A DNA stretch of 64,000 bases from Blastobasis lacticolella (GCA_905147135.1 LR990056.1:3420001-3484000); one strand, 5' to 3'. Shown: positions 39,605 through 50,527, numbered from the stretch's first letter. The notes: generated by a model from the sequence alone, not told the origin. Made by a program: numbers and translations.

Positions 39605-39980
39605 ATACCCAAGGTACATGTTAAATCAGACTTTCGGACACGAAATTTCTATGGTGTTAAGTCACGACTTACGTTTGCTCCTAAACATTTTGAAATTGAT
39701 GGAAACCCGGAGAAATGCGGTTGGAGTCTACATTCGACGTGTGGCATTGGCAGCTCAATAGACGGATTTCGAAATCCCTGCGCCGCGATACTCGACGATT
39801 TATCATAAGTTGTAGATATAATACAGCGGAATCGTATTCGGAATCCATAGGATGTTCACCCAAGGAATTGAGCTCTTTGATAACGAATCGGCTCTTCAAA
39901 GGAAATTGTTAAAGGATTATTTGATTGTAATGTAATGTGATATGAACAATAAACTAATAAATATAGGTAATATATAATCA
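39605..39980. other. No gene seen
   Basis: Overlapping ORFs of 65-72 codons in both directions, no motif. Confidence 0.35.
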
Positions 39981-40014
39981 GCACGGCTAGCACAAATGTG
40001 CATCCTTCTCTAAT

Positions 40015-40817
40015 GCTGTGTACACACCGGCCCAACGACCACCAACGAATGGGATGACCTTCGTTTATCCATTTCGACGAATTAGCAAACACCAATAATC
40101 GTTCGTTGGCGGGTGTCGGCCATCTGAAGCGTGACGGTAACATCAAAGGAATAGGAGCAATGGACAAAACGCAGTGTGGAAGGATACCGAACCCATTCGT
40201 TGGCGTTCGTTGGGCCAGTGTGTACACTAGGGATTTCTACCCGGGTACCCGGGTTTTTTCTTAGTTTTTTTTAAAGAAAAGCAACTTTCTTTGAGTTATT
40301 AGTAAAATTTGCTGCGAAATGTGTGAAAACTGGACGTCCACATTAGGCAATCTACGCGTCAGTCGCGGCGGCCACATAGCCGAAATAATATTCAAACATA
40401 AATGTCATTTTATTAGCTTTCCAATAAAGTTAGTTTCACCGATATTAAAACGTTTTTTTACTTTTTATTTTACAAGACAACAACGGGTAAGCGCGCCACC
40501 TGATGGAAAGTGGTCACCGCTGCCTACGGACTATTCTTTGTTTAATTTCAACTAAAAAACAAAAAGTTTATATAAAAAGCAATTATCATAAAATATCCTG
40601 ACTTATAATATGTTTTTCTTAGTTGCCTTATGACTTATCGGAGAAGATATGCGTTATTTAAACTCTTTAAGGCGTTACATTACCACATTAACTTTTTTTT
40701 AAATACCCGGGTACCCGGGTATAAAATCCCTTAAATACCCTGGGTATTAAAAGTAATAATACTCGATACCCCGGTATCTAAAAAAGTCCGGCATTCGAAA
40801 ACCCTAGTGTACGCAGC
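40015..40817. mobile_element. MITE with 23-bp ends, split by a hAT-like element
   Basis: Left end GCTGTGTACACACCGGCCCA (40015). The right end, read across the hAT insertion, is the near-exact inverse 'cgttgggccagtgtgtac|gcagc', finishing at 40817. Second-level inverted pairs 'accaacgaatggg' and 'cccattcgttggcg' lie inside. Without the insertion it is about 216 bp. An outer inverted pair (39981-40001 'gcacggctagcacaaatgtgc' and 40869-40889) surrounds the whole. Confidence 0.8.
40228..40806. mobile_element. Non-autonomous hAT-like transposon, 579 bp
   Basis: TAGGGATTTC at the left, GAAAACCCTA at the right. Flanking 8-mers GTGTACAC (40220-40227) and GTGTACGC (40807-40814) differ at one base. 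Subterminal TACCCGGGTA palindromes at both ends. Internal 'ggacgtccacattaggc', 'ccgaaataatattcaaacat', 'ccacctgatggaaagtgg' are shared with 8090-8230, so both copies descend from a parent that already carried a SINE-C/LINE-1 tail. Confidence 0.88.
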
Positions 40818-41048
40818 TTATAATAGATAATATATAATATATCATATTATTAATAGTCGCTTTCGCAGGCACACTTGTGCTAGCCGTGCAGCTATGTTAT
40901 TCTCTAAGACAACTTCCGTGAGCACAACGATGAAACGTGACAGGTTGCCAAGGTCAAGGTCAACGCTGCAAGGTCAACAAGGATGTGTTTCTTCGCAGTT
41001 AACAGCGTTTTCCACATGATGGCATGGTAAACCCGTAGGCCCGACAGC

Positions 41049-41096
41049 CCCCCCCCCCCCCCTCCCCACAGGCCGTGGGGCGTAGGTGGGGGGGTA
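41049..41096. repeat. C/G-homopolymer hairpin
   Basis: A run of about 14 C, one T and CCCC, then 'acaggccgtggggcgtaggt' and GGGGGGG. It can form a G-quadruplex or C:G hairpin. Sequencing or assembly error is possible in the homopolymer. Confidence 0.8.
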
Positions 41097-41612
41097 AAGT
41101 AATTTTATTGTTTTGATCAGCATCGAGCGCAGTTTGGATACAGGAGCCTTATTTTGCTAAATCGCCGTGTTTCCGAATCGATCTAGGTCATTTTGAAATT
41201 ATTCGTGTCATGTATAGCCAATTTTGGCAATCAAAACCCGATCACTAGTAACGTGCACACACTTCAACCTTTATGACTCACACACACATAAATAACAAAA
41301 CCAAATCCTTTACAAAAAAAAAAAAGTTTATTAAATCTTGTGAAATACTTACATTAAAATATTTGATGTAAAAAACACAAAGGTAAAAAAAACAATTTTT
41401 TTGCCTGATAATATGATACCCTGTGTTTCAGGCGAGAAATTACAGATCATACATTAACAAAGAATGATTTTCTATACATATTAAAACATACATTTATACA
41501 TATATGGCTTTGATATGACGAACTCGTGATCGAAACATTAAGGTGATACGATTGAGTCGCCATGCGGAAACGAGCGCTCGGGATCAATTCGGGAAAACGG
41601 ATGAAATATGAT
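41097..41612. other. No gene seen
   Basis: A+T-rich, A-runs near 41317. The 67-codon minus ORF is unsupported. Confidence 0.4.
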
Positions 41613-41866
41613 GTGGTGTGTGGTGCCGCCACCTCAAAGAATAGCACCACCCCATCTCTTCCCGTGGGTGTCGTAAGAGGCGACTAAGGGACAAATCCGA
41701 AAGGTGGGCAGCAGCATCTTTCTGGGTAGATTTACATCAACTGCACTGCGATATCCAACCCGCCTGCCAGGCGTGGAGATTGTGGCAATGACCTCCCCTT
41801 TCGTGGGAGAGGCCCGGAGTCCTGCAGTGGACTGTTGTGGGCTGTGATGATGATGATGATGATGGA
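41613..41866 (+). mobile_element. REP-1, variant subfamily
   Basis: 'gtgtggtgccgccacctcaa', 'agaatagcaccaccccatct', 'gtgtcgtaagaggcgactaa', 'gtgggcagcagcatctttct', 'ccaggcgtggagattgtggc', 'cctgcagtggactgttgtgg', then six ATG/GAT units. Diverged in the middle from other REP-1 copies. It has the longest ATG tail in the window. Confidence 0.85.
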
Positions 41867-41885
41867 TGAAATATGAAAAGAAAAA

Positions 41886-42091
41886 ATAATAAATAAATAA
41901 ATAATTTGTGGACAAATTCACACAGCGCCATCTAGCCCCAAACTAAGCAAAGCTTGTACTATGCGTGCTAGATAACTGATATACTACTTAAATACTTTTT
42001 TTTAATACATACTTATTATACATAGAACACCCAGACCCGTAACAGAAATTAAAATTCATCATTTCAATTTCTGCCCGGCCGGGAATCGAAC
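41886..42091 (-). mobile_element. SINE-B, head partly missing
   Basis: Antisense from ATTT tail to 'gcccggccgggaatcgaacc' (box B). It is cut off by LINE-2 beyond box B. Confidence 0.9.
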
Positions 42092-42099
42092 CCGGAATC

Positions 42100-42440
42100 C
42101 TCTTTATTTTATTTTTTATTACTCTACTAGCCAGGCATTTGACCGCCACCTCACCTGGTGGTAAGTGACGATGCGGTCTATGATGGAGCATGCCTATCTA
42201 GGAACAGCCTATTCACTCTAGCCTTGAAAGCATCCAGATTATATTGATCAGGGAACACACTCGCAGGCAACGCATTCCACTCCTTAGCCGTACGCATTAT
42301 AAAAGTCGAGCCAAAGCGGCTCGTGCGGATAGTTGGAAGATCCACGACATAAGGATGAAGCGCTCGCCCGGATCGCGTCTCCCGATGGCGGAAAGGGGCT
42401 CTTTTTGCAGTCATGGTTCCGTTGCAGCTGAACCGACAAA
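42100..42440 (-). pseudogene. LINE-2 C-terminus and 3' tail
   Basis: The open minus frame 42414-42178 reads [71 protein letters not shown]: the C-terminal end of a Jockey/CR1-superfamily ORF2. Tail: 'ccaggcatttgaccgccacc', 'tcacctggtggtaagtgacg' (antisense). The best-preserved coding end of LINE-2 in the window, with no stop in the surviving part. Confidence 0.87.
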
Positions 42441-42649
42441 GTCGAGAGGAGTAAGTTTAAATTAGCCTCTAAAGCGCATGAAGGTCATCAGTACTAGAAC
42501 TTGTGCTGGATATTAATAACTATTTCCAGCGCATCGTAGATGGTTTGAGTTCGTGAAAACTTTGCCCAACTTCCAACGATATATTCAAACACAAATGTTT
42601 GAAATGCGTGAAACTATGTACGGGACTTTTATTTAAGCCTTCAAACAAT

Positions 42650-42965
42650 TCATGCCTATATTATCGACACGGCAAAGTATCAAATCTATCAAGCCGGAAA
42701 AATCCGCCTGGGTGAGTACCACCGCCTTATATATTTCTGTCGCCAAGCAACAATGCTTGCATTGTTGTGTTCCGGTTTGAAGGGTTGCCAGCGCAATTAC
42801 AGGCATGACGCATTTCATAGTCCTTATTGTGACAACGCACCTGCGCTTCTACATTTTTGTTATCTGCAACCTATACGCATGAATGGTAGATGTTATAGGT
42901 AGGTGACAGTTACCGCTTACCATCATGTGGGCCATCTGCACGTTTGTCACTGCGTAGAATAAAAA
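42650..42965 (+). repeat. REP-4 copy
   Basis: 'caagccggaaaaatccgcct', 'gggtgagtaccaccgcctta', 'caacaatgcttgcattgttg', 'gcgcaattacaggcatgacg', 'cacctgcgcttctac', 'tcactgcgtagaataaaaaa'. Uninterrupted, useful as the reference for 11165-11615. Confidence 0.78.
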
Positions 42966-44464
42966 ATCGCCCACCTCCCATCGAATACTCGAGACCATTC
43001 CATTTTACTCGAACTAAATTCCACTTGCTCTACAGTCTCTACATAATCGCAGTTTAATCGCACTCTAGGGACGTTTTCCGACATGTGTCGCTTAATAGCC
43101 GATTAAGGAGAGTCCCGACGACAATTTTTGCGACAATCGTCGTGAAAGAGCCTAACGGGGTTCAGGGAGAGCGGAGTGCTTAGGAATGGGGCTTGATATC
43201 GAACTGAGGGTGATTTTCTCTACGTTTTTACGTCTCTATGTAGAGGCGTGCAGTAATGTAGAGACATTGCTGCATGTGTAATTTTCGCTGTGTGTTTTTT
43301 ACAACGTAGAATAAATCGAACATCTGTAGTAGGTCCCTAGTTTAACTCAATAGGAAATTCCTATACCTACACTACATCTACACATGTGTATCTAATTATG
43401 TTTTAATGGAATAGATAGTTTTAGCACAGGCCTTAGCCTATTTGGGCTGCTATGTTCATATACTAGTAAGTAAGTAAGTAAGTAAAAACTCTTTATTGCA
43501 CACACAAAAAATTATACATAACAAGAAATAAGAAAAACAATTTATATGCGCGTGTCAGCTTTAGTATAAGTCCTACTTATAACTACAGTGTCTTTCATTA
43601 GTAAAACCTTAATTTTAGTCATTAGGCTACAGGATAATAACAGAGTGTGAGTATGTATCCAAAATCCCAGTGAAATATATGGACAACGATGATGATGAAG
43701 TATCCAAGGCTGATATTTGTGTAGGAGTTTACTAGAAAATATATTATCTAGGATAACGTATGATTCTAGTGGACATCATTTAATCAAACAAATGTTTTAA
43801 AGATATTAGGTATATTGTAATAAGCAATATAATCCATTATAAAATGAGGTATTTATTTAAACAACATTAGCTGAATTAAACAAGATTTTATAATACAAAC
43901 AAAGTACCATAGGCAAACCACATTTATACAAAATTCTCACCAAATGTTAAGACACAATTATCGATCACATAATTCAATATTTATCCTTTAAAATGGGACA
44001 GTAGTATTACGTATGATTCAATAAATAAACAATTATATAAATAAATTAACCAATACAAAATATAAAGCAACAATAATACAATGCAAGTTTGTACTTAACT
44101 CTGTGCCGGCTCTGGAGCAAAAGTACCACCCAGTCTTTTGACTGGACCTTTATACTACCTTCTAGCCGGAAATGTCATTTTCTATTCTCATTTCCGGTCT
44201 CCTAAATTTACTGATAGATTGATTAGATGTTAATTTAATGTATTACAATACTTTGAACATTATTATAGATTTATTACATAATTAATTAAGGAAGTTTCTC
44301 ATAAACAGTACTTAACTGATCAAAGACAAACAATCGTTCAGAAACACCACACTTCGTTCTGAAGTTGGTGAAATGTTTACAAAAGTATTTTGAAATATTA
44401 ATTATTATTAATCACGATATTTAATACCAATTAAAACATACTAAAATACCTTATATCTAACACG
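42966..44464. other. No gene seen; contains a GTAA microsatellite and LINE tail
   Basis: (GTAA)n near 43455-43478 followed by 'actctttattgcacacacaa' is an antisense polyadenylated LINE tail. The rest is A+T-rich. Confidence 0.4.
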
Positions 44465-44535
44465 CGCAAAGGCGGCCTTATCGCTTTAAGCGATCTCTTC
44501 CAGACATCCTTTGGGAAGAGGTAAGTTATCAGAGT
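44465..44535 (-). repeat. LINE 3' tail ('cttaaagcgataaggc' type)
   Basis: Antisense 'aaaggcggccttatcgcttt', 'aagcgatctcttccagacat', 'cctttgggaagag'. Partner of 12505-12630. Confidence 0.65.
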
Positions 44536-44619
44536 ATGTCATAGTAGTGCACTTCTATTTAGCTTATATAATTCTTGGATACATGCTTAGACTCGAGGTA
44601 TAAATGAATGTATTTTTTT

Positions 44620-44820
44620 TTATTACATACGATAGGCAAACAGGCAAGCGGGCCACCTGATGGGAAGTGGTCATTGCTGCCTATAAACATTAGCAATACC
44701 AAGAGTATCGCCAATGCGTTGTCCACCTCTATAACACGTTGCTTTGGCAGCAAAAAGGCAAATGCCCCTCCACTGCCAAAGCCACGGCTCCCCAAATCCC
44801 CACCCCATGGAGCACTACGC
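44620..44820 (-). mobile_element. SINE-C 3' half
   Basis: Poly-T, 'gataggcaaacaggcaagcg', 'ggccacctgatgggaagtgg', 'agcaataccaagagtatcgc', 'ggcagcaaaaaggcaaatgc', 'ccatggagcacta'. Confidence 0.88.
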
Positions 44821-45705
44821 ATCAAGAAAATAATAATAAATAAACATATAATCTGCCTCTAATCGTTGTGTTTATGGCCCAAGAAGGTTCTGGTGGAAGG
44901 CTCATGGCAACATTAGTAGGCTAACCTGGCTATTCAGCAACATATTTACACAACAATAATTTACTTTAGTTTATAACGTAAAATTCGATAAATTTTAAAT
45001 AAATAATATTGAAGCAAAATTTCCTTCAACTCTAAAAATAAACTTGCGGAAGGAAAGCCTAGACATTTTGTAAAAGTCGTCCATTATAACTGACAAGCCG
45101 CCTTGGCGCTTTTGTGTTGAATCTAACTTTCTTTCCAACTTGATTTTAACGCTTATCAAGAACAGCTAGCGAAAGAAACGTCGGTGTTACTGACGGGTTG
45201 TTCAGAGTATCAAAGATAAAGGCACAAAAAATTGAATTGAGAAGTCTATGCTTAAGGTTCAGTTTCGAGCAACACAATTGAGCCGCGCGTCGACAAATTG
45301 TAACAAAATTTAACTATAGTTAGCACAGCGAAAAAATAAAAATTTGCATGAAGGTATCTAACTTTCCAATCTTTTTGACAGTTAGCTTTTAAACAACATA
45401 TTGCTGTCATTTTAACAAAATTGGATTTTTAACTATTCGTAAGCTTGACTATTGGTGATAAATAGATAAACATCGCGAAGTCGAATACGAGAGCCGGCTT
45501 TATGCAAGACCGGGCTAAGTGGAAAAGAAAGTGTCGAAATCCGGACCCTGGCAGAATCTGGAACCAACCGCTCGGAAGATGATGATGAGTAGGCTTCATT
45601 ATTTAACAGGATGTGGCCGTTCGAGGAAGGGGAAGTGGACGTTCGCTGGTTATGAACGCTCGAATTCGGATTTAACAATGGGCCCTAAGTTCATCATATT
45701 ATAGG
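44821..45705. other. No gene seen
   Basis: ORFs of 61-84 codons without motifs. Confidence 0.4.
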
Positions 45706-45890
45706 CTAGCGACCTGCCCTGGCTTCGCTCGGATAGTAAGACTAACAAATTATACATTTAAACCCTCCTCATGAATCACTCTGTCTATTGATGAAAACCG
45801 CATAAAAGTTCGTTCAGTAGTTTTTGAGTTTATCGCAAACAGACAGACGCGGCGTAGAACATTGTTTAATAATATGTAGTGAAACGTTAC
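45706..45890 (+). mobile_element. REP-2-related element (CTAGCGACCTGCCC end)
   Basis: 'ctagcgacctgccctggctt', 'cgctcgg', 'cctcctcatgaatcactctg', 'tctattgatgaaaaccgcat', 'cgcaaacagacagacgcggc'. The middle matches REP-2. The start is the variant common in arthropod non-coding repeats. Confidence 0.7.
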
Positions 45891-46018
45891 ACCTAAACGT
45901 GTTCTAAACGTTAGCAATTTCAACTTTGAAAACCACGCGAATACGCCACGCAAGGCTGCTTGTGACATATTATTACAGCTTTGGTAGAAACTATAATTCT
46001 GCAATGCACTATGAATAT

Positions 46019-46171
46019 TATGACGACCTGAGTGGTTTAGTAGGTGAACATCGGATAAATAGAGTATGTATTTTAAAATATATAATTAGATTTTCAGTTA
46101 AAGTTAGTGTCTTGCACCCACAACATGCTTTGCTTACTTTAAGGCTAGATGGTGCTGTGTGAATTGTCCAA
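46019..46171 (+). mobile_element. SINE-B with internal deletion
   Basis: 'tgacgacctgagtggtttag', 'taggtgaacatcg', then straight to 'gtatgtattttaaaatatat', 'gcttactttaaggctagatg', 'gtgctgtgtgaattgtccaa'. Box B and adjoining body (about 90 bp) are absent. Confidence 0.85.
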
Positions 46172-46369
46172 GCATATTAGGCTTCTACGGAAACCAGAGA
46201 GATTTTTAGTTATTAGGTACGTAAAAACTCAGAACAAGACAGGAAACTTTAAGACTAAGAAACTTAACTGTATGAATTTTTGACTCACCTTTGTGCCTTA
46301 TCATGAAGATCGCCTTGGTAGACTGGCCTGCTTTTGCTGTACTATTTTTATTTTTATGTTTAGTTAACT

Positions 46370-46640
46370 TGGTCGATGTTTTTTATACCACTAAAGTAGC
46401 AAACAAGTTTTCGGCCTGCTTGATGGTAAGCAGTCACCGTAGCTTATGGACGTTTGCAATACCAGGGGCATCACCCACGCGTTGCCGACCTCGTAAAAAC
46501 CTTTTTACCCGTTTCTTGAAGAACTTCATGTTGTACTCACCAGGGGAACCTTTCCAGGTATTTCATTCCACAACCTTAGTGTGCATGGGAATAAGTTCCT
46601 TTGGAATGAGTTGTAGGTACCTATCCATATAATTATTATT
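46370..46640 (-). repeat. LINE tail and body, antisense
   Basis: 'ttttataccactaaagtagc', 'aaacaagttttcggcctgct', 'tgatggtaagcagtcaccgt', 'gttgccgacctcgtaaaaac', 'caggtatttcattccaca'. Typical insect LINE/SINE 3' region but not the same subfamily as SINE-C. Confidence 0.55.
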
Positions 46641-46881
46641 CCAATCAAAACAGGCTCAGGCTCAAATTAAATTAACAATTGTGACGCTTGAAAAGGGTTT
46701 CATTAGCGTAATCGTAATTCAATAAATACTTTTTCATTTTCATTTTATAATAGTCAACAGAAAGCGCTGCAGGTACAGAGTTCCAATTATAATTATAGTT
46801 GCTGCGGCCATTGGGCGGCCAGCGTGTCACTGTGTGCTTCCTTCCTACTTTCCTACCCCCTTCCTTTTTGACGATTGAAAG

Positions 46882-47710
46882 TAGAGATAAAACAGATATC
46901 CGGTTACGATCCGGTATCCGGATAGTAAACTGTCGCCGGATAGGCCGGATACCGGATAGCAAAATCTAATTTAGATAAAGATACTACTGCACTGCAATGT
47001 TTGGTGTTCATAAAATTTTGTATTGCTATACGCTATACGCTACACTTAAATGTTTGTGATCATAGCGTTTTATGCGGTTTCTTACTAGGCACACTCAAAA
47101 TATATGCCTAACCTATTTGTAAGTGAGCGGCATCATTAATTGACAGTCACAGTGACAGTTAGACAATCAGCGGCGCTAGCGTCGCGAAGTTTTTTTTTAT
47201 GGCCTGTTGTAGTGCCGCGGCCCAGGAGCATTTTATTTTTAATTATGTAAAATGTTAAGATTCCGACATTCATGAGTGTTTGTAAACGCCTAAACTGAAT
47301 AAACGTGAAAAAAAAAAGAGATAAATTATTATAAAATGCGTTAAAATACGAATTACACCTACAATGAAAGGTAGCATGCGGTTTCTTTTGTCTTCTTATG
47401 CGAGCTTAAGAGAATATATCACTACACTCTGGTCCACTATACTGGGGCTTATTACCCGTATTTTGAATCGAGGGTACCGCCCGAGGTCGAAAGAATTGTT
47501 CAGAATAAAGTTCAAATTATTTGTATTGAACGAAGTTTTGAAAGTTTTGACTAGTGAACATAATTATGCAGTTGTCCAAATTCCCACCCACGCAAGCTAT
47601 GGCTTGCACAGACTTGTTCAGAGACTATGTATTGCCAAATATCCGGCACACGGGGTGGCCGAATATACAGTATATGGTATCCGGCCAAACAACTATCCGT
47701 TCCATCTCTA
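46882..47710. mobile_element. Second non-autonomous hAT-like family, 829 bp
   Basis: Perfect 8-bp duplication ATTGAAAG (46874-46881 and 47711-47718). Termini TAGAGATAAAACAG and CCGTTCCATCTCTA (inverse TAGAGATGGAACGG). Subterminal clusters of ATCCGG/CCGGAT at 46897-46960 and 47640-47690. No transposase: the 115-codon ORF at 47364-47711 lacks BED, RNase-H-like or hAT-C motifs and runs into the terminal repeat. Confidence 0.9.
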
Positions 47711-47778
47711 ATTGAAAGATATATTTAATGTTCTAATCAATAAAGAAATGTTGAGACTGAGTTTGAGTTTGAAAAAAT

Positions 47779-47940
47779 GAACTAGTGGACCCGTCGCGAC
47801 TTCGTAAGCGTACATCTAGGTACTTTACCTCTACCTACGTTTTTTTCCTGCCTACAAACCTACCTCCTAAATAACCGAAATAAAATAGATACCTACATAG
47901 GGATAGACGGCAGGAATCGACTTTGATTTGTACTCTGTAT
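47779..47940 (+). mobile_element. REP-2 copy
   Basis: 'ctagtggacccgtcgcgact', 'tcgtaagcgtacatctaggt', 'gggatagacggcaggaatcg', 'actttgatttgtactctgta'. Confidence 0.75.
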
Positions 47941-47959
47941 AGATTTTACATGCAAGTAG

Positions 47960-48300
47960 GAGTTTGTGGCTGCTGCTAATTTTCTAGTCCACACAAAACT
48001 AAACTTATTTAAAGATAAACCCCTTCCCAAGTGCCCCAGTAACCGGATAAGTGCCCAGAAGGCTGGTCGCATTATCCCGCTGTTTAGCGAGGCTAATTCT
48101 CTGGCCGAAGTAGAGGCCATCCTTCTGGTCATTAGATGCAACAAAAAGGCGCTTAGCTATCTCCCTATATATCTGGTCGCCACGGCCAAAGGTTTCCACG
48201 CCAAACGACTCAAATATATAATCCCTGCTGGTCTAGCCATCTTTGACAGCTCCGCTTGCGTGATGCGTGTATGGTAGAAAATTGACAGCTCGAAGTTCGA
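47960..48300 (-). pseudogene. Unidentified repeat-like coding remnant
   Basis: Two overlapping minus frames are open: METFGRGDQIYREIAKRLFV, ASNDQKDGLYFGQRISLAKQ, RDNATSLLGTYPVTGALG in one and a Leu/Ser-rich frame in the other. A 'QRiSLAxQRgNAxSxLGT'-like motif seems familiar from repeated insect sequences, but I cannot name the family. Codon-like periodicity has not been measured. Confidence 0.3.
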
Positions 48301-48402
48301 CTATTTCTCCCAACCTCTACATTGACTCTGATTGTGTAGGATCATCCGCCAATCCGCCTCCTTTGTACACCGTAAGTACGTGAATTGTCTATGGACCAAG
48401 AA

Positions 48403-48523
48403 TTTCTACCACAAACAGCTTATGTCAGATAACGTTAGCTTATGTCAGTAAACGTTAGCTTATGTCAAATCCCATACATTTTTTCTACCACAAACGATTG
48501 TAGATTAACGATTATAGATTAAC
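48403..48523. repeat. Short tandem cluster between 14-bp direct repeats
   Basis: TTTCTACCACAAAC at 48403-48416 and 48482-48495 flank two 20-bp units plus a partial third ('agcttatgtcagataacgtt', 'agcttatgtcagtaaacgtt', 'agcttatgtcaaat'). 'gattgtagattaac' and 'gattatagattaac' follow as another tandem pair. Confidence 0.8.
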
Positions 48524-49019
48524 GCAACCTCGTGGCTAAGGCCGCTGTTCTGACAAATATATTAACAAATGCTTGCTTTCGTTTATATAAATTTTAGGTT
48601 ATAGGTATTTTCCTCATTTAAAACAAGGGATTTAAGTACAGGCTTTACTCAAGTCGAGCATACTTCATTCACGGAAGACTTCAGAGAGATTGCGAAGACG
48701 AAATACAATTTTGTATATCTGAAGCGCGGCATCGTGCTTCGTTAGAGGTGCCGCGCCTATTTTCTACGGCTGGGTTCGTCATAAAATATTTCCGCAATAT
48801 TCCATGGAACTTTTTGTGTCCCGCCCCAGGGAACACTTTGGGCCCTTTATGAAGCCAGACTGCTGGTAACAAATTGATTCCTTTTCTTTTGGGAAGTTCT
48901 TCTTCGTTACTAGTCTAGTCGAGATTTGTTTTAGTTGATTTCAATCTCAGAAACAAAATGTGTGCGTTATTTTACTATTTTGTTGGATGTTAGAAGAGGT
49001 AGAGGTATTCCAAATTCGG

Positions 49020-49185
49020 AAAATCGGCTCTTAACAGGACGACCCAGAAAAACATTTACTGATCGGATCAGTAATGTTCTCAAAAAGTTGGATGAATCAT
49101 GAAAAGAGGTGTGGATATATGCGAGGCTAGGGACTTGTGTCAGTACAGAGCAAAGTGGCGCTGCATAGTCTCTACCCCACGTGTG
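49020..49185 (+). pseudogene. LINE C-terminal remnant
   Basis: One frame gives GRPRKTFTDRISNVLKKLDE before a TGA. A shifted frame then gives VDICEARDLCQYRAKWRCIV. Together they match the 'GRP.kRW.D.i...l......w..AR.LaqDRakWR.iv' end of RTE-like ORFs. Stop and frameshift show it is dead. Confidence 0.65.
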
Positions 49186-49405
49186 GGATAGACCATACAA
49201 AACTGCGATGTGACGACGCGCTACAGTTCAGTCAATGTCTACACTTCGAACAAGCACGTGATTTAGAGCAAGATGACTAATTACGACACTGATTGTTAAT
49301 TTATTTAATTGAGGAGCGTCCCATCCTTTGTAATATGAAGACTAAGGGGGAAGAAAAATCGTATTCAAGTTAGTAGTTCGTAGTAGTTAGTTATAGCTTT
49401 TAAAT

Positions 49406-49655
49406 CATCATTACAGCTCATAACAGTCCACTGCAGGACTAAGGACCTCTCCCACAAATGGGAAGGATATTGCCATAATCTCCATGCTTGGCCGGCGGAT
49501 TGGAGATCGCAGTGTAATAAATATAACAATGGAAAATGCTGATGCCCATTTTCCAGCCTACGGGGACTTTTGCTTCGAAAACATGTATCGCCTTGTACGA
49601 CACCCACGAGTGTAAGGGGTTGGTGCTATTCTACTCTGCCGGACACCACACAGCC
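49406..49655 (-). mobile_element. REP-1, near full length
   Basis: 'catcattacagctcataaca', 'catgcttggccggcggattg', 'ggggacttttgcttcgaaaa', 'ccacgagtgtaaggggttgg', 'gccggacaccacacagcc'. Confidence 0.88.
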
Positions 49656-49805
49656 ATTTAAATTTCAAATAACTGCAACGAAATCGGTCCACCCGTTCGG
49701 GAGTTACGGTGCGACATATAGACACACAGAGTTACAGATACACCGACACAACATCAAACTTATACCACCCCTCGTCTTCCGTCAGCGGTTAAAAAAACAA
49801 TCAAC
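49656..49805 (-). repeat. REP-3 antisense copy
   Basis: 'atcggtccacccgttcggga', 'gttacggtgcgacatataga', 'accacccctcgtcttccgtc', 'agcggttaaaaaaa'. Directly adjoins REP-1. Confidence 0.65.
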
Positions 49806-50053
49806 TTAACTTGCCCCCAAACTCATTAACAAAAGGAGTCATCTCGCCATCGAAGCCTCCAAGAAACTCAATTTCCCTCAATATAAACTTGTCAGTTCTA
49901 TCGCGCGTACGTTTTACTGGCATCCCTATAGTATCCTTTTTTACGATTGGAGTCCTCAAATGCCTGCTTCAGTGAGAGTGCTCGCACTTAGGTGCCTCGT
50001 GAAATTGAGAGGAGGCACCAGGATTGCCAACTTAGCGCTTTCGGCGCTAGATC

Positions 50054-50112
50054 TGAACTAACCACCAGGTGAGGAGGCGGTCAAATGCCTGGAAAAGCAA
50101 ATAATAAAAAAA
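50054..50112 (+). repeat. LINE-2 tail
   Basis: 'gaactaaccaccaggtgagg', 'aggcggtcaaatgcctggaa', then poly-A. Tail-only copy. Confidence 0.75.
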
Positions 50113-50142
50113 AAAAACAATTTGCGGATTTTTGACGTTTGG

Positions 50143-50169
50143 CGAGCATTACCGTAACGGTAATGCTCG
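50143..50169. repeat. Perfect 27-bp palindrome
   Basis: CGAGCATTACCGT and ACGGTAATGCTCG around a single A. Directly after the LINE-2 poly-A tail. It could form a hairpin. Origin unknown. Confidence 0.85.
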
Positions 50170-50394
50170 TTTTTCATGCATTTAGCGCTTCTTTTTGTAA
50201 AAGCGCCTATTTAGGAACGGTTTTCATACATAATCTAGAATTGTAGCGCTTTTTTTAAGATTTCTTAGCGCGTTCCTGCTATAAGCGTTGGTAACACTGG
50301 GAGGCACTAACCCTGGGAGAGTTCAGAGTAGGTTTCAACATTAGGCAGAGGCTTGGAAATCGTATGAATGAATAATAATTTCCGACAACCTTTC

Positions 50395-50515
50395 GTATGA
50401 TAGGACGTGGTTACTGTCGCCCGTAACATCGACGATTCATACGTTCATGAAACTTTCATGGGACAAAGTTGCAGAATCGCAGGTGCGTTGTTAGCGTGAG
50501 AATTGGGTGCCTCTG
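50395..50515 (-). repeat. REP-4 fragment
   Basis: 'ggttactgtcgcccgtaaca', 'tcgacgattcat', 'cagaatcgcaggtgcgttgt', 'tagcgtgagaatt': antisense REP-4. Confidence 0.65.
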
Positions 50516-50527
50516 ATTTTCTTATCA

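Noticed and set aside
47364..47711. 115-codon ORF as a hAT transposase
   Set aside because: Too short, no BED finger, no catalytic DDE/D context or hAT-C dimerisation motif, and it reads into the terminal inverted repeat.
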